Shown here: piece by piece, positions 21,388 to 32,448 of the stretch
Layout: each line of letters opens with the position of its first letter
Numbering within the stretch: the first letter of the stretch is position 1
NCBI RefSeq assembly: GCF_902806685.2
Contig: NC_048543.1
Coordinates: forward strand, 6,428,106-6,492,105
Source of the DNA: Maniola hyperantus
Lineage: Eukaryota > Arthropoda > Insecta > Lepidoptera > Nymphalidae
Length of the DNA stretch: 64,000 bases
Direction: 5' to 3'
Notes under the pieces: model-generated
What the model was told of the DNA's origin: nothing
The model's input: only the letters and a program-made list of their open reading frames with translations
The model's database searches: none
Position numbers and translations under genes: made by a program

Positions 21388-21790
21388 CTAGCTTATGCCC
21401 GCGACTTCGTCCGCGTGGACTACACAAATTTTAAACCCCTATTTTACACCCTTAGCTTTGATCTTTAACTATGAGATTTTAACATGAGGTTAATAAAATA
21501 TGTCACACTGCTAATTGCAAAAATATTAACTACAAAACTTCTTTATAGACACTTCAAAACTGACAGACTTTAATACAAATTTCAAACCCCTATTTTACCC
21601 CTTTAGGGGTCGCATTTAGAAGAATCCTTTCTTAGCGGACGCCTACGTTTTAATAGCTATCTGCATGCCGAATTTTAGCGTGATCCGTCCAGTAGTTTGA
21701 GCTGTGCGTTGATAGATCAGTCAGTCAGTCAGTCAGTCAGTCAATCAGTCAGTCAGTCAGTCACCTTTTCCTTTTATATATATAGATTAT
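21388..21790 (-). mobile_element. Helitron-like copy with (CAGT)n tract
   Basis: It begins ACTAGCTTATGCCCGCGACT and reads through TTTAGGGGTCGCATTTAG and CTGCATGCCGAATTTTAGC to a CAGT tract at about 21715-21765 and CTTTTCCTTTTATATATA. It is the longest copy of this subfamily here. Confidence 0.75.
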
Positions 21791-22009
21791 TATTTAGCTG
21801 ATTCCTGCGACTTTTAGTAGTTATTACTATGGGAACTTTTTGATTTTCCCGGTTAAAAACTCTATCTACTTACTACACTCTATACAGAGTGAAACTGTGA
21901 CTCTACTGTCACTCTACTATATCCAATATCCATGCAAAAAAATGACTCCGATCCGTTGCTCCATTGCAGCGTAATTGAAGAATAAACCAACAGACATTCG
22001 CTTTTATAA
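21791..22009. other. Unassigned sequence
   Basis: No supported feature. Confidence 0.3.
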
Positions 22010-22280
22010 TATGGGTCATGATAATTTACCCTGCCAGACACTCTTCTAAAGTTAAAGGGTGTATGGCACGGGGTTGCGATGACACTAAGTGTCTGGCAAT
22101 GCATGACCCGGATTTCAATACTACCTATGTACTTATTATTCCGAAAAAATTACACTTTATACTTTGACGAAAGATTTTATACACCATTGTTATATGTTAA
22201 AGCCACCATGATCCAAACTTCAGTCACTGATTGTTCCTACCTGTGTCGGGGACAATTTTCAGCTTTTATAAAATAACAAA
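22010..22280 (+). repeat. Hairpin-containing repeat, copy 1
   Basis: CCCTGCCAGACACTC and its imperfect complement (GGGTGTATGGCACGGGG) form a palindrome at about 22030-22075. CTAAGTGTCTGGCAATGCAT and ACTGATTGTTCCTACCTGTG follow. It matches 39945-40270. Confidence 0.6.
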
Positions 22281-22911
22281 GGACTGGCCGTCACGGGCTC
22301 TCAGTCCATATTAAAATAATTTGAATTCAGATTTCAGGACCTAATATTTTCACACAAGATTTGAAATTATCGTTTTTCAGAAAATTCCCTTTACCGCAAG
22401 ACATCCCCTTCGTATCAAATTTCAAGGTCGTAGTTCAACGGAAAGTGCCCCTCTCTGATAATAGTCAATGGATGGGATAATTTTACCTGAAATCGTTTCC
22501 GACAAAACGGAACCCTTGAAAACGACGAATCATAATATAATCATAATAATAAAATATCATATTTCATTTTCACTTTTTCTCGAAACCTCGCAAAAGTAAG
22601 GTTTCATATTAAACCACATGGTTTGGTAAATTAAACTTTACATCAAAATGTGTGCTCGGTATAAAGCACAACGGTATAATTAATTATAAGCAAAGCGGTA
22701 CAGTTACAAGTAACACTTACCAAAAACTGTCACTCTACCGGCTTAATAATATTTGAGAACAATTATTATTAAGCTGGCGGCTTGCAACCCTTTTGATATG
22801 TTTACTGGATTAAATAGCAAGCACAGGGCTAAACCACAACCTATTCAAACTATAATAAGGAAACTTTCAACCTATATTAACCTCTTAAGTAAATGTAGAA
22901 GTGTTTTTTTT
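22281..22911. other. Weak repeat similarity, otherwise unassigned
   Basis: 22370-22515 has TTCAAGGTCGTAGTTCAACG and ends AACGGAACCCTTG, which may be a remote GGGTTCCGT relative. A TA-rich hairpin lies at 22743-22775. Confidence 0.3.
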
Positions 22912-22990
22912 TTTTAGAATAGAATGTTTTTTTATTCATGTAAACTTTTTAAAAGTGCTTATGAATAGTCAGGTAGTTTTAATTTACCAC
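22912..22990 (-). mobile_element. LINE 3' end with ATTCT tail
   Basis: Read on minus: ACTACCTGACTATTCATAAG and AAAGTTTACATGAATAAAAA, then ACATTCTATTCTA. The same sequence is at 36098-36195. It is a 3' UTR with a pentanucleotide tail and no coding sequence. Confidence 0.7.
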
Positions 22991-23544
22991 TGGTTCGGAA
23001 TGCCGTAAGGTTTCCCGTTTGTAATATCTATCCAAACATCCATCCTGTCAATAATAAAATTAAATGTTTGTTAATATAAGATTAGGGTAAACCATTCGTG
23101 AACTGTCGAAAACATAACAAAACTTAAATTTAAATAGTTTATCATTTAGTCAGAAACGATAATAATTTACGATAAATTTACGTAAGTTTTAGGCCTCATT
23201 TTTCAATCGCCAAATAGAAATTAGAACTTCAAATAGAATAAACACAGGTATTAAATCTCTGACCAGAAATATAAAAAACTTGCTCTGGGGGCGCCACTAT
23301 TATCTAAGTATATGATCTATGGTCACTAAGTATATTATTCTTTTTTTTACTTTTTAGAGGTTTTTGTGTCGGGGCTTTGTTTTAATTTTTAATTTAATTT
23401 TTATTTAATGTTTTTTAAACCTTAGGTTTAGATAGTCAAGGTGGACACTTGTGTTGAGCAGCTGTTTACAATTTCATGACTTTAAATTCTGTGTTTAAAA
23501 TATTTTTTGTTATCCTAATTTCTCTTTGCTGATCCATCCATCAT
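22991..23544. other. Unassigned AT-rich sequence
   Basis: No supported feature. Confidence 0.35.
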
Positions 23545-23745
23545 CCATTATCAGACCCTGATCACCAGTCCCCACATATCTATAACCAATTCAGTGAGAC
23601 CATTCCAATAAGCTTAAGCACCATACCTCTACTGTAAGTTGCTGAGGAGTTAGATATCCTGCAGATTTCAGGTGATGCTGCAGCATCAGGTCAAGGTTAC
23701 CATGTTCTTGCAATATCATTAAATTAACAGTATACTAAATTCCGA
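23545..23745. repeat. Probable dispersed repeat
   Basis: ATTATCAGACCCTGATCACC, GCTGAGGAGTTAGATATCCT and GGTCAAGGTTACCATGTTCT resemble a lepidopteran repeat I have seen but cannot name. It contains the palindrome TGATGCTGCAGCATCA at 23673-23688. Confidence 0.4.
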
Positions 23746-23849
23746 ATCAATCAAACCAGTCAAAGATGTTCGTAAATTAGCTTGAAATCAGTGCGTCCGT
23801 CTTACCTATTAGAATTTGGCCGTATTAGAATTTGGTTGGATAGTAATAA

Positions 23850-24090
23850 GAATAACCGATCTAACAAGAAAACTAGAAAAGAGCTGATAATCTTCAAACG
23901 GTTGAAAAGACTTTTTGTGGATTATAGCTAAGAACACTCTCGATCAAGCCCACCTTTCAAACAAAACAAACTAAATCAAAATCGGTTTACTCGTTTAGGA
24001 GCTACGATGCCACAGACACACACACAGATACACAAATACATACGTCAAATAACACCTGTATTTTTGGGTCGGGGGTTCTATTAAAACACG
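23850..24090 (+). repeat. Probable dispersed repeat
   Basis: CGATCTAACAAGAAAACTAG, ATAGCTAAGAACACTCTCGA, GGAGCTACGATGCCACAGAC, a CACA run and TTTTTGGGTCGGGGGTT, recognised as a common lepidopteran repeat of unknown class. Confidence 0.5.
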
Positions 24091-24289
24091 TTTTATCGCT
24101 TTATTCCCGTAGATACCTATAGGTGTGTGTCGAAGTATTTTCTAGATCGATGGTGACTCGTTAGCATCGTAGATTGAAATAGTATGTTCGAGACTCCATC
24201 CATCACTCATCTATTTGCTGACATCCCGTTTAAGCGAAGTGTAGGTACTTGGAGCACACTCCACACAAAGTTAATTTGATTTCATTTTA

Positions 24290-24455
24290 ATATTAACCAC
24301 GGTGTTCCCGCTAAATTACAAAATGGGGTTATTCAAGGGGCGGACCAACAAATTCCTGACAAGCCGGCAATGCATTGGCAGTTCTTCTGGTGCTGCAAAT
24401 GTTAATGGCTGCCTGCTAGTTTGCTCGCTATCTCTATTAAAAAAAAATATAAAAA
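24290..24455 (+). pseudogene. Jockey/CR1-like LINE, 3' end
   Basis: GGGGTTATTCAAGGGGCGGA and GGCAGTTCTTCTGGTGCTGC encode the same C-terminus as at 20810-21070. It ends in an A-rich run that abuts a SINE 1 body. Confidence 0.75.
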
Positions 24456-24630
24456 CATCGTGAGGAAACCTTCATGCCTGAGAGTTCTCCATACTGTTCT
24501 CTAAAGTGTGTGAAGTCTGCCAATTGGCCAGCGCAGTGTGGTGGACTATAGCCAAAGCCTTCTTATTCTGAAAGGAGACATGTTCAGCAGTGAGTCGGTG
24601 ATGGGTGATGATGATGATGAATCAAAAATA
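24456..24630 (+). mobile_element. SINE 1, 3' part
   Basis: CATCGTGAGGAAACCTTCAT, GAGTTCTCCATACTGTTCTC, CCTTCTTATTCTGAAAGGAG and the tail GATGATGATGATGAAT. It is fused directly to the preceding LINE tail. Confidence 0.75.
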
Positions 24631-24741
24631 GTGTAGATGTGTTCTAGAAACTGGCGTCTGTGCCTGTGGTTTGCCAGATTTCAGTAAAAATATTTAGATT
24701 CAGAGTAACAGAGGCTCAAAGATTTAGGTAGTACATACAAA

Positions 24742-24934
24742 TCTTGTACAGTACGCGGCAGAAAATATTGTGCATTGACCTTTAGAAACAGATACCGGTT
24801 TCGTAAAGCGTTGTCTCTGACGTTGAGACCGACAAAACGTCACGGTATGAGTGACAGATACTACAATCTACGATTTACGAAGCCGAAACCTCTTTCTAGG
24901 TCGATGTGCAATATTTCCTACCGACTGTAACCTA
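24742..24934. mobile_element. TIR element (MITE), family B copy 3
   Basis: Left AGTACGCGGCAGAAAATATT is mirrored by AATATTTCCTACCGACTGTA. The internal GTTGAGACCGACAAAACGTC is shared with 6658-6845. Confidence 0.8.
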
Positions 24935-25277
24935 ATCTAACCTAACCTGCGTAACTTTACGGAAATCTGGCAAACCAATACAGATATTAGTTTCTAAAAC
25001 GTGTTCACAAAATTTCATTGAGTTTCATTGCATAATATTGAACTAGGTTTAGAGAATCAAACTCAGTTTGTATGCGGCGCGCTCGGGAGCGCTCGAGGCG
25101 AACTCTGAAAGCACAATAATACAGACGGGAAAGCGTATTTAAATACTACCGTGAACTTCCCAAATGTTTACTGGAACTTTTAATGGGTTATTTGTACAAT
25201 TTGTAAGTTTCTAAGTAAGTGAGTAAGTAAATCTTGAAACGGTATTTATTGCTATGAATAAAGATGCCAGTCAATTA

Positions 25278-25552
25278 ATTAACCGACTTTCAAAAAGGAG
25301 GTGGTTCTCCATTCGTGCCGTTTTTTTTTACCTTGCAATTTTCCTACCTACTCTAATATCTATTATAAGAAAGTTAAGTCTGTAAATTTGAATATAGGCG
25401 GTAATCTCCGGAACTAATGATCCGATTCTGAAAATTCTCTCACTGATATACTATGTAGCTACGTTATGTCCGGACGCTATAGGGCTGTATAGGTTGTACC
25501 TAATTAATAATTATATCACGCGGACAAAGTTGCGCGGAAAAACTAGTCTATA
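25278..25552 (+). mobile_element. AACCGACTT fragment, then Helitron-like piece
   Basis: AACCGACTTTCAAAAAGGAG at 25280 is the start of the AACCGACTT family. From about 25358, GTAATCTCCGGAACTAATGA leads to CACGCGGACAAAGTTGCGCG and ACTAGT, a Helitron-like terminus. Confidence 0.5.
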
Positions 25553-25954
25553 ATAATTTGCTTATTAATATTGTAAAATAAGTGGCAAGACCAAGGAGCA
25601 GGAAGCTTCTTCCTCTCGTTTTAGGAGTTATTTTTAAAATGTTCATTGTAGTCATGTTCAAGTATCATCTAATTGAACAAAGCCCCACCGTTATTTACGT
25701 CAGTACTTACAAACTTGGCACAATCACGCCTTTAGTATAAATTGAATTCGTTCAATGCTCTCTACATCGCTTGGTCCAATGCCAGTAAAACCACTTTACA
25801 CTAACGATTAATCTAGTAACTAATTATTTTGATATTAATTAAAAATATTATGTCTAACACAGATTTCAGCATGAAATTAGGAATTAGTACTTCCTACATA
25901 GAAACCAGTACTTCCTATTTCTATTGGTTTCAGTGGCTCGATTACGGTAGGATG
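25553..25954. other. Unassigned AT-rich sequence
   Basis: No supported feature. CCTACATAGAAACCAGTACT sits next to the SINE start and may be a short local duplication. Confidence 0.3.
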
Positions 25955-26175
25955 ATCACAACCCCCTTTGGTTTATACACGGCATCGCACCGGAACGCTA
26001 AATCGCTTGGCGGCACGGCTTTGCCGGTAGGGTGGTAACTAGCCACGGCCGAAGCCTCCCACCAGACCAGACCAGAAATTTAGAAATTATAAAATTCCAA
26101 ACCCCTGCCAGGAATCGAACCCGGGACCTCCCACTATTAAGACCACAGCGCTCACCACTGCGCCAGGGAGGTCGT
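25955..26175 (-). mobile_element. tRNA-derived SINE 2, near complete
   Basis: On the minus strand the head reads CTCCCTGGCGCAGTGGTGAG (A-box-like TGGCGCAGTGG) and then GGTTCGATTCC (B box) about 35 nt on. The body has TTTCTGGTCTGGTCTGGTGG, TAGTTACCACCCTACCGGC and GGTGCGATGCCGTGTATAAA. Pol III boxes are intact by eye. It is the best copy of this family; 5695, 31135 and 53095 are partial. Confidence 0.8.
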
Positions 26176-26968
26176 ATGATGCTGATTGTTTGATTTTGGA
26201 GGTTCTAGGTTTAGAAATTCTCGCACCATTGGCACAAGAGGCGAAGCAGCTCGGACCGTACCGGTGCCGCGCACGAACCACACAGGAGCAGCAGCGAGGA
26301 TCTCCGCTGTGCTAGTGCTGTCGGTTAGAAATGCTTCTGACGCGGAAGTAATACTAGGTGCATGAATTCATCATCAGTCTGATAGAGTTTTGTTTGCTGA
26401 GGCTGTACCTACTTAGACGTGGTCATTGTGGCTCTATGCTATCCCTTTCCACAGAGAGCATTATCAAAGGGATAGAAATACGTTCAGACCTGTCAATTTA
26501 GTTTAGTTAAAAGATTGTGTAATGTGTATAACAGAATAGAGCACCTTTGACATAGAATCGAAAATACATCGCAGCCTCAATATACCGCCAACATACTGAC
26601 TGCTTTGCAATGATTCCTGAACATAATAAGTAAGTAATTTCAGAAAATGCATTTTGAACATTTTGAATTATATTACATATATGTACCTATATATCCACCT
26701 TAGTCTGTTATGATATCTAGAAAATATACTTAATATTATTAATTATATTCCAATCCAACCTCGTTTTCGTATAGCGAATAGAGCATGAAACATGATCTAC
26801 GTTTACATTCCAATGATGTTGAATATTAAATTACGCACCACAAACTTTTCAGCCTAGCGTTGCGAATAACATTCAATATTGATTTTGATTTTATTTTACA
26901 GAAAAGCTTCTGATATAATTTAAAATATATCGTGCCCACGTATCGTTTGGACTGAGGGATATACATTT
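26176..26968. other. Unassigned; short GC-rich part
   Basis: 26220-26340 is GC-richer (CGGACCGTACCGGTGCCGCG) with no recognisable domain. The rest is AT-rich. Confidence 0.3.
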
Positions 26969-27380
26969 TCCACTAGATGGGATGCTTTATAGTAGCAACA
27001 TGTTCCAACGAACATCGGTGGCCACACTCTTCAAGCGTCAATCTTACGCTTTAGACGCAGTCCGTTTGTAAAAATTAAACTTTTATTCACATAGACGTAG
27101 CTTACGGTCTAAGTGAAGTATAGTCTGTAAATACTAACTTTTTATGTTCGTATAAACAACTGAATGCGTATTTATTATGGTTATTATATTTTACGATTGA
27201 CAGGAGTATGTACACGATTTTTTTTTTTTAAATTTTGCTCAGACAAGCCGCAAAGCGCTTACGAGCCCGAAGAAATCAACATTGTAATCTTTTGTTTTTG
27301 TGGAAAAATAAAATAAATAAATAAACACCGATGTTCATTGGAACATGTCGTTAAGACTATGAAGCGCCCCATCTAGTGGA
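26969..27380. mobile_element. TIR element with ACATTT target duplication
   Basis: TCCACTAGATGGG at the left end is mirrored by the right end. The TIR continues imperfectly for about 55 bp, including ACATGTTCCAACGAACATCG. ACATTT flanks both sides (26963-26968 and 27381-27386). There is no transposase. The six-base duplication does not identify a superfamily. Confidence 0.75.
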
Positions 27381-27386
27381 ACATTT

Positions 27387-28102
27387 ATGTCGCTGGATTC
27401 CACTTTCTGTTTGCACTGCGTTGCTGATTGCAATAAATTGGAAATTGAGTTATTATTGCACGTTTTATTATTTCAGCGGCGACACTGACGTAAGCAACCG
27501 AAAGAGATATGAATAAAAAATATGCGGTGTGCATTGTATCGAATTTAGGTATTTGTTTGACATTTTTACGTACATTTCGTCTAATTTTCGTTATTTCGTC
27601 ATATATTTCAGGAAAAATTTGTTTTAGTCTGTTTTCAAGACCTACCTACCTATTACCTATCTACGACTAATCACTACTCATATTGTAAAAGCGAAGGTTG
27701 TGTTTGTTTGTTGGGTTGTCCTCCAATCACGCTGCAACGGAGCAACTGATTTGCGAAAATTTGAAGAGAAAAATCATGTACTTAATGGTGTATTAATTTT
27801 TTTTATATTTGATATTTGAGTATTTTTTTTAAATCTGTTCCTTCCTTTTTGCCTCCAACATCGCGGTCGGAGACTGTTGTAGGCCGGTACTATGAATGGC
27901 TTTTTGTATTTTTCGGCTTGGAGCTATGACCAACGCGGACGAACAAATGCAAATTCACCCAAGTAGACTCGGAGACCTCGCTTCATTCGGTCAATTATGG
28001 AGACATAGGAAAACCAGCGGACTACTCGTTTGAGTGGGGTACAAGCCAGCAACTAATAATTTTAAACCTAATCGGCCAAAGGCTTGGTCTATAGTTACTG
28101 GT
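27387..28102. other. Degraded Helitron-like head, otherwise unassigned
   Basis: 27675-27790 resembles a Helitron-like 5' region (ATTGTAAAAGCGAAGGTTG, TCCAATCACGCTGCAACGGA). The rest shows no supported feature. Confidence 0.4.
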
Positions 28103-28448
28103 AATCTATAATATAAAAAATCGGCCAAGTGCGTGGCGGGCCACGCGCAGTGTAGGGTTCCGTAGTCACAATCCTCGAAAAACAGATGTAACTCCTTAAC
28201 CTGTGAACCCTACTTAGCCATGATAGTTTTCCTTTAAAATTGATTATATATACTACTGCTGTGAAATAAAATAATAATATCAAAATTTTATTTCACCACT
28301 ATGTCGCCGTGACACAATATACCCGTGCCAAATTACAGATTTCCAGCACTAATAGTCTCAGAGATTAACCGAGGACGGACGGACGGACAGACAGACGGAC
28401 GGACATGGCGAAACTATAAGGGTTACTTGTACAACGGAACCCTAAAAA
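28103..28448 (+). repeat. GGGTTCCGT repeat, subfamily copy
   Basis: AAAATCGGCCAAGTGCGTGG and GTAGGGTTCCGTAGTCACAA start it. A GACGGACAGA run precedes GGGTTACTTGTACAACGGAA and CCCTAAAAATG. The interior differs from the 15463 type. Confidence 0.7.
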
Positions 28449-28626
28449 TGAATCAATAAATGTGTTCGTCATCGCAAATCTCGAGAACAGCTGAACCGAT
28501 TTCGCTAATTCTTTTTTTATAATATTCCTTGAAGTACGAGGATGGTTCTTACGGAGAGGAAAATTTAAAAAATTTGAATCGACTGTTAGGCGGAACGAAG
28601 TTCGCCGGGGCAGCTTGTAATTAATA
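28449..28626 (+). mobile_element. Helitron-like fragment
   Basis: AACAGCTGAACCGATTTCGC, TCCTTGAAGTACGAGGATGG and the terminus GCGGAACGAAGTTCGCCGGG with GCAGCTTGTAATTAATAA. Confidence 0.55.
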
Positions 28627-30290
28627 AATATACCTACGCAATAATAAACCCGGCCGTGAAATGCCCAGTCGTTGATAAAATCAAGTTAATGGCAGGTCCC
28701 CTGTAGGTACGGCAGTAATTGACAAATTGACCAAATGAGTGAGTTAAATATACCGCTATTAGAATGCGGACCGCTTTACATTATTTACAATTCGCTCATG
28801 GAACGGAGCGTGATTAGAGCTACCTACTGCGATTGTTGAAGTCTAGGATGGGCTGATGTTTATTTTTCATTAACAGCAAAAAGATTGTGAATTTAATTAA
28901 GTAAGTAAGGAAAATAAGGTAAGGTAGGGTAGTTAGTCCTCTAGAATGTGTACCCTTTGCCTCTATACGTTCCACTTGCAATCTAGGTGCTTCAAATAAA
29001 TAAAAGCAAGTAAAAGTAGCTTATAACACAATCTAGCTTGAATAATTTCACTATTTCTAGAACATCGCGTGTAATGAGAAATCAATACATCCACCTACGC
29101 TACATTATTTCGACAATAACATGTTAATAGAAAAAGTACAATGGACCTATTCAATTAATAACTAAACATACGTAATATGAACGTTAAATGTGTAAATGTG
29201 TTTTCCTACAAAGGATAAATGAAGATTCAGTTCTGTTTTATTACCATAAAGGCACCTAGAAGACCTAGGAAAATCCAGAGCCTTAGATGTATTTTTCATC
29301 CAGAAAAAAAATGTATGGACGCGTGCCCCAGAAGTGTACATGATATATGTGCCATTTAATAGCAAAAATCTTCTATTTTAAGAAGAAAAAAGTCGCATAT
29401 TGTTTTGCAGTCGTGGCTCAAAGTTATGAAGATTATAAAAAGTTGATTGAGGTTAGGTTAGGTTCCAGTTCTTTTTATCATTTACCATTAGTAGGATTTA
29501 GCAAAATTTTGTAATGCGCTCACTTTTTGGTAAGAGCTTAATGCGGTTGCCTAAAAGTGATAGCACCAAAAAAAATTAAAGTACACACTTGAATAAGCGC
29601 CCTTGTGCAAGTGTAATGTTTATTAAGGTCTATATTAACATTAATGTTTATTCATGTTTGTTAATACAACAAACAAACACATTCGGGTTGTTATAAATTT
29701 TCTAAAGAAGCCCCAAATGGAGTTACCCAGGGGGCCCTGTATGGTCTAACACGACCCTGGATGAGATGATGGATTGGATGGTGGTTAATAGGGATTATCT
29801 TCGCCCGGGAACATCAATAGCAGTAGAGAGTAGCAAATAATGGGCTGCTCTGTGTCTGAATAGAATGTTGTATTACCTATCTGAAACCTAGAGAGCTAAA
29901 CATATTGAACCGGCATATTATATTAGTTTGTACTATGAATTTAGTTATATATTAAGTCATTCCATCATATAATATGTAATTGTAATATTGCTGCGGGTGA
30001 TCTATTTGTTTCATTCTATCATACATCTTTTACATATGCTGTGGTCGTTTCAAGTAGATTCCAACCGTATTTATGTAATTTATTTAGGTACCTATGTAAC
30101 TTAGCTAATTTTAAGTTTACGGATTGTAACCAGTTGAATGACCCAAATAAAATAAGGAAATATAGTTTAAGTATACAAAGATATGTAGACCAGCAGCAAA
30201 AATTGCAGTCACAGTAATCGACTGTTTTAGAGGACTAGTCTACCTAACTTTCAAGTTATATTTACTAACTTGACATATGACTTACACCTT
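28627..30290. other. Unassigned AT-rich sequence
   Basis: Only short ORFs are present (29162-29365 minus). No repeat family is recognised. It is the longest stretch here with no assignable element. Confidence 0.35.
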
Positions 30291-30294
30291 GCTA

Positions 30295-30830
30295 CTTGAA
30301 AAGGTTCAAAAAGGCTTTCTAAGGTATATATATAAAAATTGCACGGGTATTACCCATTTATGTATGCCATAAAATTTCTCCAAGGGCACTTGGGTTTCCA
30401 CTCGCTCAAAACCCGAAGAGACTGCGACCAAGTTGGTACAATTTGCAAGATTCTTAGGGGTGTGATCGACTGCTCTGAACTACACAACAAGCTCTGCTGC
30501 GTTTATGCACCCTCTAATTACAGCTATCTCCGCCACCGCTCCAAATTTTTCGTAAGTCCGTTTAGTCGCACGTTAGCGCGCTCGTCACCCATACCGCGCA
30601 CTTTGGCTGCGCTCAACGCACTGCTGAAGGAGTCCCCTCGCTGTGACATATTTGCTGACAAATGGGCTGACCTCATGGGTCAGATCTTGCACTTTTGTGA
30701 AAATTTATAATTTTGCTTTTTAAAATTTATAATTTTAACAATTTTTGTAAGTATGTTTATGTTAGTTTGTACTCGTAGTTTAATTAGTGTAATTGGCTTT
30801 ATGGCCATAATAAATAAATAATAATAATGA
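30295..30830 (+). pseudogene. Jockey/CR1-like LINE, C-terminal ORF2
   Basis: 30295-30350 reads LEKVQKGFLRYIY. After a frameshift, 30339-30710 stays open for 123 codons: LGFHSLKTRRDCDQVGTICK, RGVIDCSELHNKLCCVYAPS and, near the end, PIPRTLAALNAL before the stop. This is the region after the reverse-transcriptase catalytic core of a non-LTR retrotransposon. An AT-rich 3' UTR and an AATAAATAAATAATAATAAT tail follow. The copy is 5' truncated and frameshifted, so no active enzyme is encoded. Confidence 0.8.
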
Positions 30831-30847
30831 CGCGTAAAATTTAACTC

Positions 30848-30976
30848 CTTACGTGCCATTTTAACTTTTTGTGTCTTTCATGTCAAAAGTACGATTTTGG
30901 TTCTTATTTTAAAGGTGAGCTGTACTTTTGACATGACAGTTGACCCATAGAGTTAAAACGCCGCGTGAGGAGTCAT
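30848..30976. mobile_element. Small TIR element, family C copy 1
   Basis: AACTCCTTACGTGCC at the left is mirrored by CGCGTGAGGAGT at the right. An inner pair (TCATGTCAAAAGTACGA and TGTACTTTTGACATGA) makes nearly the whole element a hairpin. A decayed relative lies at 38190-38330. Confidence 0.7.
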
Positions 30977-31134
30977 ATTGTACGGACTATACTCCTTTAT
31001 CACTTAAGTCTTGGACGATGCATGGATGGTCTATAGAAGGGCAAGCACCGTAATTATATAATGTTTATTTGTAAGGCCCTCGTGATTTTTTTTAGAAAAC
31101 TAGGAAGAGGTACAGTTTTATTCAACCCATACAT

Positions 31135-31345
31135 ACCACTTCTAGTTTCTACACGGTATCGTACCGGAACGCTAAATGGCTTGGCGGGACGGCTTTGCCG
31201 GTAGGGTGGTAACTAGCTACTGCCGAAGCTCCCCATCCCCATCAAACCAGCCCACAGACACTAGAAATTATAAAATTCCAAACTGCCTCTGCAAGGAATC
31301 GAATCCGTAACCTCCCACTTATAAGACCACAGCGCAAGAATATCT
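31135..31345 (-). mobile_element. tRNA-derived SINE 2
   Basis: CGGTATCGTACCGGAACGCT, CTTTGCCGGTAGGGTGGTAA and AAGGAATCGAATCCG (inverted, decayed B box). The A-box end stops at AAGACCACAGCGC. Confidence 0.75.
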
Positions 31346-31889
31346 TATCTTATTCATGATAATAATATGGCAGATTAACGTAACTCTAAAACTTACAATC
31401 AAGATCATGAATATTTTTGACGTAATTTTTTAACGTAATTTTATCCTAAGTAAGATATATTTTCAATGGCGAAATTCCTAACTGTTTATTAGATCGTTCT
31501 TCTAAGTCCTATCTCCCTTCTGGTATCTTAAATGAGTATTCGCAGTTAAGTTCCGACCGAGTAAGTAAATACCTCAAGGATAATACCAGGATATTCTTAT
31601 CAAGCCGGCGTGTGGTCAGCTTGAGCCGACTTAACACCAATTAGCACTGACTTTTGGGTCTTCGTTGCTACGAATTTCGTTGTGGTCCATTTATTTTCGC
31701 TTTTATCTTGTGGTTTGGTTGACGTGGATTTTAGTTTTGCACTTTTCACTAACTAGACTCGGACTCGTTATGTTACATGATCTTAATCCTTTTTTCATCA
31801 CAAAAAGCGTTACCGTGTTTTATTGAAATACTAAATGATCCCCGCGGCTTCGTCCGGTGGGTAAAGGTTTCACGGTATTATTTTTGCCT
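31346..31889. other. Unassigned sequence
   Basis: No repeat or domain is recognised. Confidence 0.35.
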
Positions 31890-32115
31890 ATGTCAAAATT
31901 AAACTATTTCTCAGTGATTATTAAATAGAGGGTCTTCCAAAATACGTAAAATCCACGCCCTTTGTTAGTTTTAAGTAAACTAAAAAAGCAGGTCAAATCA
32001 TTGTGACGTCACATGCCAGTATTTCATAGAAGCATATTCTAAGCGCATTTTTTGACTTTTGACGTTTAATAAAAAGATACTAATTTGACTAGTTGTCAAA
32101 CACCGGATTCTTTGA
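31890..32115 (+). repeat. Dispersed retroposon-like repeat
   Basis: ATTAAATAGAGGGTCTTCCA, GTGACGTCACATGCCAGTAT, TTTCATAGAAGC and GTCAAACACCGGATT are shared with 51440-51715 (minus) and 54470-54715. The 51 kb copy ends in an ATGATGATG tail, suggesting a retroposed family. Confidence 0.65.
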
Positions 32116-32277
32116 TGTTCCGGGATGAAAAGTAGTGCCCATGTCAATCAGGGTAGGTAACTATACTATATAACCTATGTCTATTCTTCTCAGCCAAATC
32201 GGTTCAGTCATTATGGAGTAAAAAGCTGACAAACGTCAAAACTTTCTCTATTTTTCACGTTAAATTATTAGGATACC

Positions 32278-32395
32278 TACTAGCTTATGCTCGCTATTTC
32301 GTACGTGTGGGTTTAGCTTTTTTTAAATCCCGTGGGTAAACTCTGATTTTCCAGGATAAAGTATAGTCTATGTCACTCTCCAGGTCTGGTACTAG
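32278..32395 (-). mobile_element. Helitron-like fragment
   Basis: CTACTAGCTTATGCTCGCTA, AATCCCGTGGGTAAACTCTG and GTCACTCTCCAGGTCTGG are the inverted 3' half. Confidence 0.65.
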
Positions 32396-32398
32396 CCA

Positions 32399-32448
32399 CA
32401 GCCGAAGCTGACCACTCCCAACAGACCACTGTTGGGAAGCTTTGGCTG
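32399..32448. repeat. Quasi-palindrome in a SINE 2 remnant
   Basis: CAGCCGAAGCT and CCCAACAG (left, split by GACCACT) pair with CTGTTGGGAAGCTTTGGCTG at 32429-32448 across loop ACCA. The left sequence is the SINE 2 stretch GCCGAAGC..CCCACCAGACC seen at 26045-26070. The right half is its inverted duplicate. Confidence 0.75.

Noticed and set aside
21715..21765. CRISPR-like or satellite array
   Set aside because: It is a simple CAGT tetranucleotide run inside a Helitron-like copy in eukaryotic DNA, with no spacers.
26110..26174. tRNA gene on the minus strand
   Set aside because: Same reason: it is the head of SINE 2, repeated at 5695 and 31135.
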